In this document: positions 7,905-16,829 of the stretch, in pieces
How the letters are laid out: each line of letters begins with the position of its first letter
Position numbering within the stretch: the first letter of the stretch is position 1
NCBI RefSeq assembly: GCF_001954275.1
Contig: NZ_MBEU01000055.1
Span: 1-64,000, forward strand
DNA from: Mycobacterium sp. IS-836
GTDB lineage: Bacteria > Actinomycetota > Actinomycetes > Mycobacteriales > Mycobacteriaceae
Direction: 5' to 3'
Length of the DNA: 64,000 nucleotides
The notes under the pieces: model-generated
What the model saw: the letters and a program-made list of their open reading frames with translations, nothing else
What the model was told of the DNA's origin: nothing
Database searches by the model: none
Made by a program: the position numbers and the translations under genes

Positions 7905-8794
7905 CAGACCGGCACGGCTCCCGGTTCCTCGCCGGCGACGATCGGCACCCGCACGGTGTTGCCCCACTCGGTCCACGACCCGTCGTAATTGCGCACCCCG
8001 GGCTTGCCCAGCAAATGGGTGAGCACGAACCAGGTGTGGCTGGACCGCTCGCCGATGCGGCAGTAGACGATGGTCTTGTCGTCCGGCTGCACAAAGCCGT
8101 ACAGCTCTTCCAGCTCTTCGCGGCTGCGGAAGCGGCCACTCTCGTCGGCCGCCTTGCCCCACGGGATCGACCGGGCGGTGGGGATGTGGCCTGCGCGCAG
8201 CGCGCCCTCTTCGGGGTAGTCGGGCATGTGGGTGCGCTTGCCGGTGTACTCGTCGGGCGAGCGCACGTCGATCAGCGGCTGGCTGCCGAGGTTGGCCAGC
8301 ACGTCGTCCTTGAACGCGCGGATCGGCGCGTCGTTGCGCTGCACGACGGGATAGCCCGACGAGGTCTTGGTGGGGACCTCGAGCGTCATGTCCCGGCGAT
8401 CGGACAGCCATAGGTCGCGCCCGCCGTTGAGCAGCCGCACGTCGGCGTGGCCGAACAACGTGAACACCCACAGCGCGTAGGCCGCCCACCAGTTGCTCTT
8501 GTCGCCGTAGATCACCACGGTGTCGTCGCGGGCGATGCCCTTGCGGTCCATCAGCTCGGCGAACTGCTCGCCGTTGATGTAGTCGCGCACGCGCGGGTCG
8601 TTGAGGTCGGTGTGCCAGTCGACCTTCACCGCACCCGGAATGTGGCCGACGTCGTAGAGCAGGACGTCCTCGTCGGACTCGACGATCGCCAGGCCCGGGG
8701 CGCCCATGTTGGCGGACAACCAGTCGGCGGTGACCAGCCGTTCGGGGTGGGCGTAGGCCGACAGCGTGGGGCTCGGATCAGGAGGTAGCGGCAC
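7904..8794 (-). CDS. sseA: Thiosulfate sulfurtransferase SseA (two rhodanese domains)
   Basis: 296 residues with tandem rhodanese domains. The first (about 17-135) lacks a catalytic Cys and has [14 protein letters not shown] in its place. The second (about 165-290) carries the active loop [13 protein letters not shown] with Cys245. It transfers sulfane sulfur from thiosulfate or a related donor. The start is GTG at 8794 without an obvious Shine-Dalgarno. An intrinsic terminator facing this gene lies 22-45 bases upstream. It forms an operon with the SufE-like gene. Confidence 0.93.
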   Translation of the reverse strand: MPLPPDPSPTLSAYAHPERLVTADWLSANMGAPGLAIVESDEDVLLYDVGHIPGAVKVDWHTDLNDPRVRDYINGEQFAELMDRKGIARDDTVVIYGDKSNWWAAYALWVFTLFGHADVRLLNGGRDLWLSDRRDMTLEVPTKTSSGYPVVQRNDAPIRAFKDDVLANLGSQPLIDVRSPDEYTGKRTHMPDYPEEGALRAGHIPTARSIPWGKAADESGRFRSREELEELYGFVQPDDKTIVYCRIGERSSHTWFVLTHLLGKPGVRNYDGSWTEWGNTVRVPIVAGEEPGAVPV

Positions 8795-8815
8795 AACGTC
8801 GAGCCTACCGCCAGG

Positions 8816-8839
8816 AAAAAAAGCGGGTTATTGACCCGC
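8816..8839 (-). terminator. Intrinsic terminator pointing into the sseA leader
   Basis: On the minus strand: GCGGGT, loop CAATA, ACCCGC, then seven T (8822-8816). A 6-bp G/C-rich stem followed by an uninterrupted U run is a textbook Rho-independent terminator, which is uncommon in mycobacteria. It lies between the divergent sseA and epimerase genes and acts on minus-strand transcription, so it either ends antisense reads from the accessory block or attenuates sseA. Confidence 0.65.
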
Positions 8840-8890
8840 GAGTACCGATTAAACTTACGGCTTACCAATAACACCCGAGGGGCGAACCAG

Positions 8891-9874
8891 ATGGAAATAC
8901 TTGTCACGGGGGGCGCGGGCTTCCAGGGAAGTCATCTATCCGAGTCGCTACTCGCGAACGGGCATTGGGTCACTGTCCTGAATACATCGTCGAAGAGCGC
9001 AACCCGAAACACGAGTGACTTTCGTTCGCACGAGCGCGCCGCCTTTATTTCGGGTTCGGTCACTGATGGGGAAACGGTCCATCGCGCGGTGCGCGATCAC
9101 CACGTCGTTTTTCATCTGGCCGCCAATATCAACGTCGACCAGTCTCTCGGCGAACCAGAGAGCTTTCTCGAAACCAACGTCATGGGTACCTACCGCGTGC
9201 TCGAGGCGGTCCGACGCTACAAGAACCGGCTGATCTACGTGTCAACCTGCGAAGTGTATGGCGACGGACACAATCTGCGGGAGGGCGAGCGTCTCGACGA
9301 GAGAGCGGAGCTGAAACCGAACAGCCCCTACGGTGCCTCCAAGGCGGCGGCCGATCGGTTGTGCTACTCCTACTACCGCTCCTATGGCCTTGACGTCACG
9401 ATTGTTCGGCCATTCAACATCTTCGGGGTGCGGCAGAAAACCGGGCGATTCGGCGCGCTGATTCCACGACTCGTCCGCCAGGCCATCAACGGCGAAAACC
9501 TCACGATCTTCGGCGACGGCTCGGCGACACGCGACTATCTATACGTCAGCGACATCGTTCGTGCCTACAACCTTGTGTTGCAAAACGCCGGGCTTCGCGG
9601 ACAGGCGATCAATTTCGCGAGCGGCAAAAACACCCGGGTGAAGGACATCGTCGAGTACATCGCGGAAAAGTTCGGCGCCAAGATCGCCTATCGCGAGGCA
9701 CGCCCCGGAGAAGTCGCTAGTTTCCCGGCCAACATCGATCTCGCAAAGAGCATCGGATTCAAGCCCGAAGTCGGTATCTGGGAAGGCATCGACCGCTATA
9801 TCCAATGGGCGAAGGATCAGCCGCAATACGCCTACGAACAAGACGGGGTCGGCGGCGTCTTGTCTTTCCAGTGA
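8891..9874 (+). CDS. NAD-dependent sugar epimerase/dehydratase (extended SDR)
   Basis: 327 residues, an extended short-chain dehydrogenase of the nucleotide-sugar type. The N-terminal Rossmann motif is VTGGAGFQGSHL (residues 5-16), with Gln12 where Ile or Phe is usual. Catalytic Thr119 (YVSTCEVYG), Tyr147 and Lys151 (PYGASK) are present. The substrate-site segments RPFNIFGVRQ and DGSATRDYLYVSD are typical of dTDP-glucose 4,6-dehydratase/UDP-glucose epimerase relatives; the exact sugar cannot be read from sequence. The ATG at 8891 is chosen for the upstream GAGGGGCG. The gene has visibly more A/T than its neighbours and is absent at this site in M. tuberculosis, so transfer is likely. It probably makes a sugar nucleotide used by the glycosyltransferase two genes away. 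Confidence 0.88.
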   Translation: MEILVTGGAGFQGSHLSESLLANGHWVTVLNTSSKSATRNTSDFRSHERAAFISGSVTDGETVHRAVRDHHVVFHLAANINVDQSLGEPESFLETNVMGTYRVLEAVRRYKNRLIYVSTCEVYGDGHNLREGERLDERAELKPNSPYGASKAAADRLCYSYYRSYGLDVTIVRPFNIFGVRQKTGRFGALIPRLVRQAINGENLTIFGDGSATRDYLYVSDIVRAYNLVLQNAGLRGQAINFASGKNTRVKDIVEYIAEKFGAKIAYREARPGEVASFPANIDLAKSIGFKPEVGIWEGIDRYIQWAKDQPQYAYEQDGVGGVLSFQ

Positions 9875-9994
9875 GCCCCATCATTGCGGGTAAAAAAAGC
9901 GCATCTTGACCCAGTTCACCGCAGTTAGGCTGATGAAAGGCTGCATTCCACATGCGGCGGGTGTTGTGTCGTGTTCAGGGAGCGAGAAATTGAC

Positions 9995-11050
9995 GTGAAC
10001 GGTCCGGCTGAGGTGTCGATGCGTGGCGGCGAGTGGGATGGCGAGTTCTTGACGTCGCTGCACGGGGATGTCGACGCGTGGAGCGCCCACGACGCGCTGG
10101 CGCAGTTGGTTGCGATGTTCGGCGGAGATTTCCCGCGGCACGACAGTCTGGCGGACCGGTTGGCCTACCTGGACGAGTTCAGCGAGGTATGGGATTACCG
10201 GAGCCGGACGCGGGCACGTTACGGGGAACAGGTGCGGTGCCAAGACGCCGGCGGCGGAGCGCGGTGGATGATCCCCCGTCTAGACTTGCCGGACCGGCAG
10301 CTGAACGCGATCACGACGCTGGCGCGACGGCTGGGCCTTACAGATGAAACATGGCCCACTGAAACAAGATTCGACTACATGCTGGTGATCGGCACCGGAC
10401 GTTACTCGAACATGCTCAGGGCCCGGTTGGCGCGGGACCTGGCTGCAGAGAACCGCGTCGGTCATGTCGTGTTGGCCGCCGCTTCTCGGCGGCTGTTGCC
10501 GTCCGAAGACGACGCGGTCGCGTCCTGCGCGCCAGGCGCGCGTTCCGAATTCGATTTGCTGGCCGCCGCCGCGGCCGACGCGTTTGGGGTGGATACTCGC
10601 GAAGCCGTACGGCATGGGCGTCAGCGGGGCGGCGACCCGCATCGAGGCCAGATGGTCTGGCGCTTCGACGAAGACAGCAATGGCCTCGGGCTGCCCATCA
10701 CACTCATCGAGGCACCGTCGCCGGACCCCGACATCCGCCGTGCCACCTCCGCGGATACCTTCACCTTTACCGCGCGGACCCTGGATATGAACCAATCGAG
10801 TTGTCTACTGGTGACCGGTCAGCCGTTCGTCCCCTATCAGCACTTTGACGCGCTGCGAACTCTGGCCCTGCCGTTCGGAATTCGTATCGAGACCGCGGGT
10901 TTCGGCATCGACCGCTACGAAGGACTACACGACGTGGACCTGCAGCATCCCGCCAAACTGTTGCAGGAGGTCCGCTCGACGATCCGCGCAGGCCGCAGTC
11001 TGCTGGAACGGATCGAGGCTTGCCAACGAACAGCCCACGCTCCGCGCTGA
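9995..11050 (+). CDS. Hypothetical protein, possible YdcF/DUF218-like fold
   Basis: 351 residues from the GTG at 9995, chosen because AGGGAGCGAG precedes it; a slightly longer form from 9971 is open. I do not recognise a named family with confidence. Visible features are FDYMLVIGTGRYSNMLRARL (about residues 126-145), a central ADTFTFTARTL segment and SSCLLVTGQPFVPYQHFDAL, followed by LPFGIRIETAGFG. An N-terminal glycine-containing turn plus a later LLVT strand and Asp/Thr motif recall DUF218/YdcF-type Rossmann-like enzymes, but this is tentative. There is no signal peptide or membrane segment. It sits between the epimerase and the convergent glycosyltransferase-M23 fusion, so a role in the same glycan pathway is possible. 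Confidence 0.7.
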   Translation: MNGPAEVSMRGGEWDGEFLTSLHGDVDAWSAHDALAQLVAMFGGDFPRHDSLADRLAYLDEFSEVWDYRSRTRARYGEQVRCQDAGGGARWMIPRLDLPDRQLNAITTLARRLGLTDETWPTETRFDYMLVIGTGRYSNMLRARLARDLAAENRVGHVVLAAASRRLLPSEDDAVASCAPGARSEFDLLAAAAADAFGVDTREAVRHGRQRGGDPHRGQMVWRFDEDSNGLGLPITLIEAPSPDPDIRRATSADTFTFTARTLDMNQSSCLLVTGQPFVPYQHFDALRTLALPFGIRIETAGFGIDRYEGLHDVDLQHPAKLLQEVRSTIRAGRSLLERIEACQRTAHAPR

Positions 11051-11062
11051 CGTCGCCCAGGA

Positions 11063-12283
11063 TTACTCGTCGGCGATGATCGTGCATGGTGTGGCGGGCG
11101 GATAGCTGCCCGATACCGCGCGCAGCCGCCCCGGCGGCGGCCAGGGCCGCAGCCCCATGTTGCCCAGATAGCGCAGGGGATTGACGTGTGCACGCCCAAC
11201 CCGCGTCTCGAAATGCAGATAACCGTCCGTCGATTGGTCTTCCGCACCGATGCTGCCAATCCGGGTTCCCGCGCTTATCCGATCACCGCGCGCGATTTGT
11301 GTGTCGCCACCAGGCCGGAACACGTAGCGGATTTCGGTATCGCCGTTCGAGATGATCACTGAGTAAAGATCACCGACATCGCTTGCGCGGCAAACAGTTC
11401 CGGATATGACGGCGTAGATCGGGCTGCCGGGGTCAGCGGCGAAGTCGACGCCGGGATGGAAACCGTCCGCGCGGGGCCCGTATCCGCGGCCAATCGCGCG
11501 TGGCTCCGCCTCGATCGGCAGCCGCGCCCGCGGCTCGATCCGGTCGAAGTCGCCGCGCACTCGCCGCTGGTAGTCCGCTTTGAGGAGGTCGACCTCGTCG
11601 AGTGCATAGCCGAACAACAGCGACCGATCGTAGGCCACGCCGAAGTTGTGCCGAAAATCCGGATCGAGCCGCAGATAGTGTTTGACTCGCGAGATCCGTT
11701 CCTCCAACGTCGCCCAGCCGTTGTGCGTCAAGCGGATTCCGTCCAGCTGCCCTATCCGACCGTGCTCGGTGATGTTGGCCGGCCAGTGCGAATTGTGCAT
11801 CAACTTGGGCCCCGCATACAGGCCCGGGTACCAGCGCCAAAACGGCCCGCGCATCGCCTCGGCGGTGCCCATCACCGGCACCATGTCCGGATATTCCGGA
11901 TCATCCCAGCGGGATACCATCGGACACATCAGCGCGGCTACGTCGTCCGGTGTGCGCGCAAGCACCTCACGGATGTCCACGTCGATCTGGAAAGTCCAGT
12001 CGGCGTCCACCATCACCATCCAGTCCGGGCGACAGAAATCGGCCATCCGGTACAGCAGCTCCAGCCCGGTGGACTCGGGGACCAGCCATGGTGTGGACGG
12101 TAGATCTGCCCGGGCGCGAACAACATTGGTGACCGCGGGGTGGTTCGCGAGAATCGCGGCGGTGTCGTCGGTGCTGCGGTCGTCGATCGCGTAGATGTCG
12201 TCGCTGAAGGTGGCCAGCGAGTCCAACGTTTCGGCCAAGGTCTTGCCGGCGTTGTGGGCACGCGTGACCGCCAGAATCCGCAA
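11063..12283 (-). CDS. Glycosyltransferase family 2 fused to a degenerate M23/LytM domain
   Basis: 406 residues from a TTG at 12283 preceded by AAGGGGAAC; the longer open frame overlaps the neighbouring methyltransferase and is not used. Residues 1 to about 240 form a GT-A glycosyltransferase: [24 protein letters not shown] (33-41) and the metal motif MVDADW with Asp93/Asp95. Residues about 265-375 match the M23/LytM endopeptidase fold: [19 protein letters not shown] has the zinc ligands His276 and Asp280, and GYLHFE has His357. The catalytic histidines are missing: the HxH motif is Tyr-Leu-His (Tyr355), and the usual Y.HL strand reads YVF (320-322). It has no signal peptide, so the LytM part would be cytoplasmic. 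The LytM part may act as a substrate- or protein-binding module rather than a peptidase. Confidence 0.85.
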   Translation of the reverse strand: MRILAVTRAHNAGKTLAETLDSLATFSDDIYAIDDRSTDDTAAILANHPAVTNVVRARADLPSTPWLVPESTGLELLYRMADFCRPDWMVMVDADWTFQIDVDIREVLARTPDDVAALMCPMVSRWDDPEYPDMVPVMGTAEAMRGPFWRWYPGLYAGPKLMHNSHWPANITEHGRIGQLDGIRLTHNGWATLEERISRVKHYLRLDPDFRHNFGVAYDRSLLFGYALDEVDLLKADYQRRVRGDFDRIEPRARLPIEAEPRAIGRGYGPRADGFHPGVDFAADPGSPIYAVISGTVCRASDVGDLYSVIISNGDTEIRYVFRPGGDTQIARGDRISAGTRIGSIGAEDQSTDGYLHFETRVGRAHVNPLRYLGNMGLRPWPPPGRLRAVSGSYPPATPCTIIADE

Positions 12284-12294
12284 CGAGTTCCCCT

Positions 12295-13221
12295 TTAAGC
12301 CGCCAGAACCGAAGTGTAATAGCTGGGCTTGTCGGAGGGCGAGTCGTAATCGCCAGGCGTCCCGAGCAGGCCGTGATCGGCCAGGAGCTGCGCGGCCGTG
12401 GTCCCCGTCGACTGCCACCCGTGGTTGTCGAGATACCCGGCGACCTCGTTGCGGGCCCCGGGATAGTTCAGCGAGCAGATGTCCAGATCGAATCCGTGGT
12501 CGCGCCAGGTGCGAGTCGCACCGCGGATGATCTCTTGGACCCGCCCGGAGTCCAGCTCCGCCGACCCCACGAACGCCTCGATGGCCATCCGGCTTCCCGG
12601 CGCGCTGAGCCCGGTGACGTTGTCCAGCAGGCGATCCTGGGCTTCAGGGGGGAGATAACCGAACAATCCTTCGGCGATCCAGGCGGTCGGTAACGCGGGG
12701 TCGAATCCGCTACGCAGCAGCGCGACCGGCCAATCGTCCCGCAGGTCGGCCGGCACTATTTGCAGCCGCGCCGTGGGCTGGGCGCCCAGCCTTGCCAGCG
12801 TTTCGGCCTTGAACCGAAGCACGGCCGGCTGATCGATCTCGAACACCGCCACGCCCGGCGGCCACGGCAGCCGGTAGCCCCGCGCGTCGAGCCCAGACGC
12901 CAGGATCACCACCTGCCGGATACCGGTCGCGGTCGCGTCGGTAAGGAACTGATCGAAATAGCGAGTGCGGGCCACCAAATCGGTGGTCATTCGCTGCAGA
13001 CCCCAGGCCGCTCCGGGCTCGTCGACGTCGGACGCGCGGAGCTCTCCGGTGGCCCATTTGACAAGGAATTCGATACCCACCGCGCGGACCAACGGCTCGG
13101 CGAACGGGTCCTCGATCAGCGGCTCGGGCGAATTGGTGGCCCTGGCGCGGCCCGCGGCCACCAGCGTCGCGGTCGCGCCGACATGGCTGGCCAGATCCCA
13201 GCTATCGCGGTCTTGGCGCAT
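12295..13221 (-). CDS. SAM-dependent methyltransferase, LCM/TIGR00027 type
   Basis: 308 residues of the large mycobacterial family of putative S-adenosylmethionine-dependent methyltransferases (leucine carboxyl methyltransferase fold). Family marks are [20 protein letters not shown] at the N terminus, [14 protein letters not shown], the SAM-binding [18 protein letters not shown], and [19 protein letters not shown]. The start is taken at the ATG 13221, where the family motif begins; the frame is open further upstream. It ends 11 bases before the start of the glycosyltransferase on the same strand. The substrate is unknown; relatives have been proposed to modify polyketides or lipids. It is paralogous to the next gene. 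Confidence 0.92.
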   Translation of the reverse strand: MRQDRDSWDLASHVGATATLVAAGRARATNSPEPLIEDPFAEPLVRAVGIEFLVKWATGELRASDVDEPGAAWGLQRMTTDLVARTRYFDQFLTDATATGIRQVVILASGLDARGYRLPWPPGVAVFEIDQPAVLRFKAETLARLGAQPTARLQIVPADLRDDWPVALLRSGFDPALPTAWIAEGLFGYLPPEAQDRLLDNVTGLSAPGSRMAIEAFVGSAELDSGRVQEIIRGATRTWRDHGFDLDICSLNYPGARNEVAGYLDNHGWQSTGTTAAQLLADHGLLGTPGDYDSPSDKPSYYTSVLAA

Positions 13222-13347
13222 CACGATTCCGCCTTTCTGGTGTGGGATCTCGGCGCCCGAGGGACGGCCGAGCTGCACACTTCGAATCTAGGAAGATTTG
13301 GTCTGGCGGAACTCCGCCGATCGGCCCGCAATGGTGATGAACGCGTC

Positions 13348-13365
13348 GTCCCCCGATCGGGGGAC
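13348..13365. terminator. 18-base perfect palindrome downstream of a methyltransferase gene
   Basis: GTCCCCCGATCGGGGGAC is perfectly self-complementary and lies 15-32 bases past the stop of the methyltransferase at 13380-14288. No T run follows, so it is a candidate non-canonical (stem-only) terminator or a protein-binding palindrome. It separates the two paralogous methyltransferase genes. Confidence 0.4.
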
Positions 13366-13379
13366 ACGGCGGGGGTTGG

Positions 13380-14288
13380 TTACCGCGGCTGGTCGGTCAG
13401 GGTGCCGCTGATGAAGATGGTGTCGTCGTCTCCGGCGGGCGCATCGAGGCCGCTGCGCCGGAACAGTTCGGCGAGCGGCACGCCCTCGAGCTGCCAGCCC
13501 AAGGCGGTCAGGTAGTCGAGGACGTGGTTGCGTTCGCCGGGGTAGATCAACGAAGCCAAGTCGACGTCGACGCCATGGTCGCGGAATGGGTTGGATATGG
13601 TCCGCGCTCGCTCGGCGCCGAAATCCACGATACTGGAAACGAATTCGGTGGCTGCCATACTCCCGGGCGCACTGAGTGCGGTGATGTCGTCGAACAGCCG
13701 ATCCTGGGCCTCCGGCTTCAGATAAATCAGTAGCCCCTCGACCAGCCACGCCGTCGGTGCTGACGAGTCAAAGCCGGCGGCTCGCAACGCCGTGAGCCAG
13801 TCCGCGCGCAGGTCGATGGGCACGGCGCGCAGAGTGGCGGAGGGCTCCGCGCCCAGGTCGGCCAAGGTCGTCGTCTTGAACTCCATCACCCGTGGTTGGT
13901 CGACCTCGTACACCACCGTCCCGGCCGGCCACGACAGCCGGTAGGCCCGGGCGTCCAACCCGGAAGCGAGGATCGCCACCTGCCGAACACCCCCATCGGT
14001 GGCGTGGAGGACGTAGTCGTCAAAGTACTTCGTGCGCACCGCGTTTCCGTCGACCATCGCCTGCGCCACGGTCGGCGAGACGTCCGCGATTGCCGACATG
14101 CCGAGTTCGCCGTCCATCAGCTTGGTGAAGAAATCCAGGCCCACCGCACGGACCAGCGGCTCGGCGAACGGATCGTTGATCAAGCCGCGCGGATCCCTGG
14201 TGGCCAGCGCGCGCCCGGCCGCGACAATGGTGGCGGTGACGCCGACACCAGACGCCAGGTCCCAGCTGTCGTCGTCGGTGCGGGGCAT
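13380..14288 (-). CDS. SAM-dependent methyltransferase, LCM/TIGR00027 type (paralogue)
   Basis: 302 residues, the same family as the downstream neighbour: [59 protein letters not shown] and [19 protein letters not shown]. The two proteins align along their whole length, so they probably arose by tandem duplication and then diverged. The ATG at 14288 coincides with the family start. The C terminus (DTIFISGTL) is typical. Substrate is unknown; the neighbouring glycosyltransferase suggests methylation of a glycolipid or lipid, which is inference. Confidence 0.92.
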   Translation of the reverse strand: MPRTDDDSWDLASGVGVTATIVAAGRALATRDPRGLINDPFAEPLVRAVGLDFFTKLMDGELGMSAIADVSPTVAQAMVDGNAVRTKYFDDYVLHATDGGVRQVAILASGLDARAYRLSWPAGTVVYEVDQPRVMEFKTTTLADLGAEPSATLRAVPIDLRADWLTALRAAGFDSSAPTAWLVEGLLIYLKPEAQDRLFDDITALSAPGSMAATEFVSSIVDFGAERARTISNPFRDHGVDVDLASLIYPGERNHVLDYLTALGWQLEGVPLAELFRRSGLDAPAGDDDTIFISGTLTDQPR

Positions 14289-14326
14289 CGGCCCACCTTA
14301 GCGCCGCCTAATTCTGCGGTGCGGTG

Positions 14327-15751
14327 TTATTGGCGTCGGAACAGACGCCCATGCTGACTACAGAACCAGGCGATGTTGCCGTCCGGACCGCGGACGAAGT
14401 TTGATCGACTGCCGGTGGGCTGGCCGTCGGGTCCGAGGTCGAGCCCATAGTCGGGCCGGTAGAAGGCGAGGCCCAGTTCGACGTTGTTTTCGCCATCCGC
14501 GTCGGCATCGCCGGCGCCCATGGTGCCGGCGAGCTGGCCGTGCCTTGCCCGGAATTCGATGACCGTTTGCTCGACGCTGCCATCTTGCGAGACTTGCTCG
14601 GCAATGTACCTGCCCTGGTAGGGCTCGAGCTCGGCGGCGCCAAGGTGTTGTGGTGTGGCGGGCAGGTTGGTGACCCCGGCGAATCTTCGCAACGCCCAGT
14701 CGCAGGCGAAAAGGTCGTTGATGAGATGAAATCCACCATCGGAATTGGTGAGCACGGTCATGGCGAAGTTGCGATCGGGCACCATGACGAAACCGGAGCG
14801 TTGCCCCTTCCAGGTCCCCCCGTGCTCAACGATGGTCACATTCTCCGCGGAGGGCCGCAGCATCCAGGTCACGCCCATCCCGGTCAGCTCGACAAAAAGT
14901 GTTCCGCCCGCGCCCGGGTTCGAACGCATCGCCTCCAGCGACTGTCGGCTCAGGGTCCGCTCGCCGTTGGGCACCCTGCCGTCGCCGAGGTGGAACTGTG
15001 CGTAGCGCAGCTGATCTCGCGCCGTGGACATCAACCCACCGGTGGGATTGCAGCTGCGCGGGAATGCCCAAAAGTCGGTATCGACCAGGGGTTTGCCGTC
15101 GACCACCCGGTGAGGTGCCGCCACATTCAGACCGATGATCTGGTCGGAAAAGTAGTGGGTGTGCGCCAGCTGCAGCGGGTCAAGCACCAGTTTCTGCATC
15201 GCAGACTCGTAGGTTGTTCCGGTGACAAGCTCGATGATGCGGCCCGCCACCACAAGGCCCGAATTGTTGTACGAGAACGCGGTTCCCGGAGGAGTCAGCT
15301 GCGGTAAACGTGTCATCGAGTTGACGTAGCGCCCCACCGCGTCATCGCCGCGCCCGAAGTCCTGCCCATTGCGACCATCCCAGCCCGCAGTGTGGTTGAG
15401 CAGTTGGCGCACGGTCACCACGGCGCTGGCTGACTCGTCGGCCACCGCGAAGTCGGGGATAAAGCGACGCACGTGTGAATCCAGGTCTACCTCGCCCCGC
15501 TCGACCAGCCGCATCATCGCCGTGCCTGTGAAAGTCTTTGTGGTAGAACCGATTCGGAAGACGGTGTCGCCGTCGACGGGCAACGGATGGTCGACGTTGG
15601 TGACCCCGTAGCCCTTGACGTATTCTTGGCCGCCGGCCCACACGGCAACCGCGACGCCCGGAATCGCATAGGCCTTCATGCCCGCGTTGATCTTGGCATC
15701 GAGCTCGTCGAACGCTACGCCAAGGTCTGTGCGGTTAGCGGTTTCAACCAC
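14327..15751 (-). CDS. Serine hydrolase, beta-lactamase class C/esterase family
   Basis: 474 residues with the class C beta-lactamase-like fold. The nucleophile motif is S69-T-T-K72 in FRIGSTTKTFTGTAMM, the Tyr motif is FSYNNSGLVVAG (Y-N-N), and the third box is HGGTWKGQRSG in place of KTG. No signal peptide is visible at the N terminus (MVETANRTDLG), so it is probably cytoplasmic or non-classically located. Relatives act as esterases, lipases, D-amino-acid peptidases or lipid-processing enzymes such as LipL/EstB. A C-terminal beta domain (residues about 370-474) with PYQGRYIAEQVSQ follows. It is the last gene of the accessory block before maf. Confidence 0.9.
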   Translation of the reverse strand: MVETANRTDLGVAFDELDAKINAGMKAYAIPGVAVAVWAGGQEYVKGYGVTNVDHPLPVDGDTVFRIGSTTKTFTGTAMMRLVERGEVDLDSHVRRFIPDFAVADESASAVVTVRQLLNHTAGWDGRNGQDFGRGDDAVGRYVNSMTRLPQLTPPGTAFSYNNSGLVVAGRIIELVTGTTYESAMQKLVLDPLQLAHTHYFSDQIIGLNVAAPHRVVDGKPLVDTDFWAFPRSCNPTGGLMSTARDQLRYAQFHLGDGRVPNGERTLSRQSLEAMRSNPGAGGTLFVELTGMGVTWMLRPSAENVTIVEHGGTWKGQRSGFVMVPDRNFAMTVLTNSDGGFHLINDLFACDWALRRFAGVTNLPATPQHLGAAELEPYQGRYIAEQVSQDGSVEQTVIEFRARHGQLAGTMGAGDADADGENNVELGLAFYRPDYGLDLGPDGQPTGSRSNFVRGPDGNIAWFCSQHGRLFRRQ

Positions 15752-15920
15752 GGCAGCGGCGATTTCTTGCGGCGGCCCGGCCCGTGGCGGCTGATCTGAA
15801 TGGGTTCGTGGGCGGCGGTAACGTCCACATGGCCATTAAATATAACTGAACGTACCCGAAACATCCTGAAGCCCAGGAGTGGGAGTGGATTCGGTTGCAG
15901 CGCTTGGGGCCTCGCCCGCT

Positions 15921-15946
15921 CCCGCGGGACCCGGTTTTACCGCGGG
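15921..15946 (-). terminator. Stem-loop at the end of the accD5-accE5-maf operon
   Basis: CCCGCGG (15921-15927) pairs with CCGCGGG (15940-15946) across a 12-base loop that contains the maf stop codon. There is no T run on the minus strand, so it would be a U-less terminator at best. Confidence 0.35.
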
Positions 15947-16593
15947 CGGTGCTGGCCGAGCGGATTGTCCGCCCACAGCGCGGCGATCGACAGGCCCGCG
16001 CGGCCGAGCAGCGATCGCGTCAGCGGCAGCCCGAGGCCCACCACAGCCGACGGGTCGCCGTCGACACCGTCGATGAACCAGCCGCCAAGGCCGTCGAGCG
16101 TGAACCCTCCGGCGACCCGCAACGACTCCCCGACGGCAAGGTAGGCCTCGAGGTCATCGGGTGATGGATTACCGAACCGCACAGTGGTGATCGATGTTTC
16201 CGCGTCACGATGAACGATTTCGCTGTCCACCAATCGGATAGCGCAGTGGCCGGTATAGAGCCGGCCGGCCCGGCCCGCCATCGACTGCCACATCTGACGA
16301 GCGGCAGCGACGGATTGCGGCTTACCGCACAACTTGTCGTCGATGTAAAGCATCGAATCACAGCCGATGACAACGCAATCCGCGGCGATGCCGCCATCCA
16401 GCCTGCCGGCGACCTCATCAGCCTTGGCCACCGCCAGCGCGTTGACGACGTCACCGGGTGATGCGTCCGGGCCCAGGGCCGCGGCGATTGCATCCTCGTC
16501 CACACCGGAGACGACGACCAGCGGATCGACGCCGGCCTGGCGCAGCACCTTGAGCCGGCCGGCCGAGGCCGACGCCAGCACCAGCCGGGTCAC
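15937..16593 (-). CDS. maf: Maf-like nucleotide pyrophosphatase
   Basis: 218 residues of the Maf/HAM1-like family, house-cleaning pyrophosphatases that hydrolyse non-canonical or m7G/UTP-type nucleoside triphosphates. Family marks are [18 protein letters not shown] at the N terminus, [41 protein letters not shown] and the C-terminal [11 protein letters not shown]. The GTG start at 16593 overlaps the accE5 stop by 4 bases. It is Rv3282 by synteny. Confidence 0.93.
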   Translation of the reverse strand: MTRLVLASASAGRLKVLRQAGVDPLVVVSGVDEDAIAAALGPDASPGDVVNALAVAKADEVAGRLDGGIAADCVVIGCDSMLYIDDKLCGKPQSVAAARQMWQSMAGRAGRLYTGHCAIRLVDSEIVHRDAETSITTVRFGNPSPDDLEAYLAVGESLRVAGGFTLDGLGGWFIDGVDGDPSAVVGLGLPLTRSLLGRAGLSIAALWADNPLGQHRPR

Positions 16594-16829
16594 TGCTTCA
16601 TATGAGTCATCTGCTGCATGGTGAGCCGCTGGTAATTCGTCATCGCAAAACGCAACCGGTCGACCGGGAGGCCCCAGCGGGTGCGCTCGGCCGGTGGCGG
16701 CTCCGGCGCAGCGCCGGCGGCGCCCAGCACCGCGATCAGTGCGGCCAGCTCCTCGGCGGTGGGTTGCCCCTTGAGGATCTGGATGTGCGGCTCGTGCGGC
16801 TTCTGAGTCTCTTGGATATCCGGGCTCAC
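16590..16829 (-). CDS. accE5: Acyl-CoA carboxylase epsilon subunit AccE5
   Basis: 79 residues, a small subunit that bridges AccA3 and AccD5 and stimulates acetyl/propionyl-CoA carboxylase activity. The N-terminal half ([20 protein letters not shown]) is flexible. The conserved C-terminal part ([17 protein letters not shown], then [10 protein letters not shown]) is the family signature. It starts at GTG 16829 and overlaps both neighbours by 4 bases (GTGA at each end), so accD5, accE5 and maf are one tightly coupled transcript. The M. tuberculosis protein (Rv3281) is longer. Confidence 0.93.
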   Translation of the reverse strand: MSPDIQETQKPHEPHIQILKGQPTAEELAALIAVLGAAGAAPEPPPAERTRWGLPVDRLRFAMTNYQRLTMQQMTHMKQ

